DNA of 7,889 bases from NCBI GenBank assembly GCA_002401045.1, contig NVSA01000082.1:1519-9407 (forward strand). The letters run 5' to 3'. The notes under the pieces were generated by a model that was not told the DNA's origin, did no database searches, and was given only the letters and a program-made list of their open reading frames with translations. This DNA comes from Paracoccaceae bacterium. Its GTDB lineage: Bacteria; Pseudomonadota; Alphaproteobacteria; Rhodobacterales; Rhodobacteraceae. Positions 7,731 to 7,889 of the stretch are shown in pieces. Every line of letters starts with the position of its first letter. The first letter of the stretch is position 1. The position numbers and the translations under genes were made by a program.

Positions 7731-7889
7731 TCATTTAACAGGTTTATTCATCCTCTTAAGAAGGCCATCAATACCATGAAACCAGCCTTTCTCGTAAAGG
7801 TTGATTATGAATTTTCCCTCCTTATTATTACTAAGGTCACCGAGTGCTTCATGTATTTCCGTGAGTATTGCATACATTTCATCAGATTG
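7731..7889 (-). CDS. 3' end of an unidentified gene (partial)
   Basis: From the window edge the - strand is open for 52 codons to TGA (7731-7733). The predicted C-terminus includes SDEMYAILTEIHEALGDL, then NNKEGKFIINLYEKGWFHG, then a basic tail ending KRMNKPVK. It is mixed charged and hydrophobic, probably alpha-helical at first, with no cysteine, no membrane segment and no T9SS sorting motif, so the protein is probably cytosolic. I do not recognise the family. The beginning lies beyond base 7889. It reads in the same direction as the giant gene but is 153 bases away, with a hairpin terminator between, so it is probably not part of that operon. An alternative start inside the window is the ATG at the fifth codon (7875-7877), but the frame is open beyond it. 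Confidence 0.7.
   Translation of the reverse strand, partial: QSDEMYAILTEIHEALGDLSNNKEGKFIINLYEKGWFHGIDGLLKRMNKPVK

Noticed and set aside
1..7889. CRISPR array, insertion sequence or phage attachment site
   Set aside because: There are no regularly spaced identical repeats, no transposase or integrase motif, and no terminal inverted repeats.

Overview
The window looks like chromosomal DNA from a member of the Bacteroidota, probably an environmental or marine flavobacterium or cytophaga relative. Both complete genes encode very large or repetitive secreted proteins that end in the C-terminal sorting domain used by the type IX secretion system (T9SS), which is essentially confined to this phylum. 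Neither start has a Shine-Dalgarno sequence, as is usual there, and the DNA is moderately AT-rich.

Layout: (1) Bases 1-93 hold an open, GC-richer frame on the + strand ending in TGA, probably the 3' end of a neighbouring gene. It converges on, and overlaps by 14 bases, the next gene. (2) Bases 80-1735 (- strand) encode a 551-residue exported protein: signal peptide, seven repeats of about 53 residues that look like a seven-bladed beta-propeller, a PKD domain and a T9SS sorting domain. (3) Bases 1743-7577 (- strand) encode a 1944-residue mosaic surface protein: signal peptide, zinc-metalloprotease-like domain with HEITH, bacterial Ig-like domain, jelly-roll domain, two DUF11 repeats, two SprB-like repeats, parallel beta-helix, glycine linker, Lys/Glu-rich helical domain and a T9SS sorting domain. 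(4) Bases 7578-7730 are intergenic, with a perfect 11-bp hairpin that probably terminates the upstream gene, and a weak candidate promoter. (5) Bases 7731-7889 (- strand) are the last 52 codons of an unrecognised cytosolic-looking protein.

The two complete genes are on the same strand, only 7 bases apart, and are probably co-transcribed, with the giant protein first. Both products should cross the inner membrane by Sec and the outer membrane by T9SS, ending anchored on the surface or released. A surface adhesin/protease together with a PKD-propeller protein suggests attachment to, or processing of, external polymers or proteins, but this is inferred from domains only.

I found no RNA gene, mobile element, CRISPR array or defence system. 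The most unusual material is the domain architecture of the 1944-residue protein, its non-canonical zinc site, its cysteine-free helical insert before the sorting domain, and two homopolymer tracts that could shift its reading frame.
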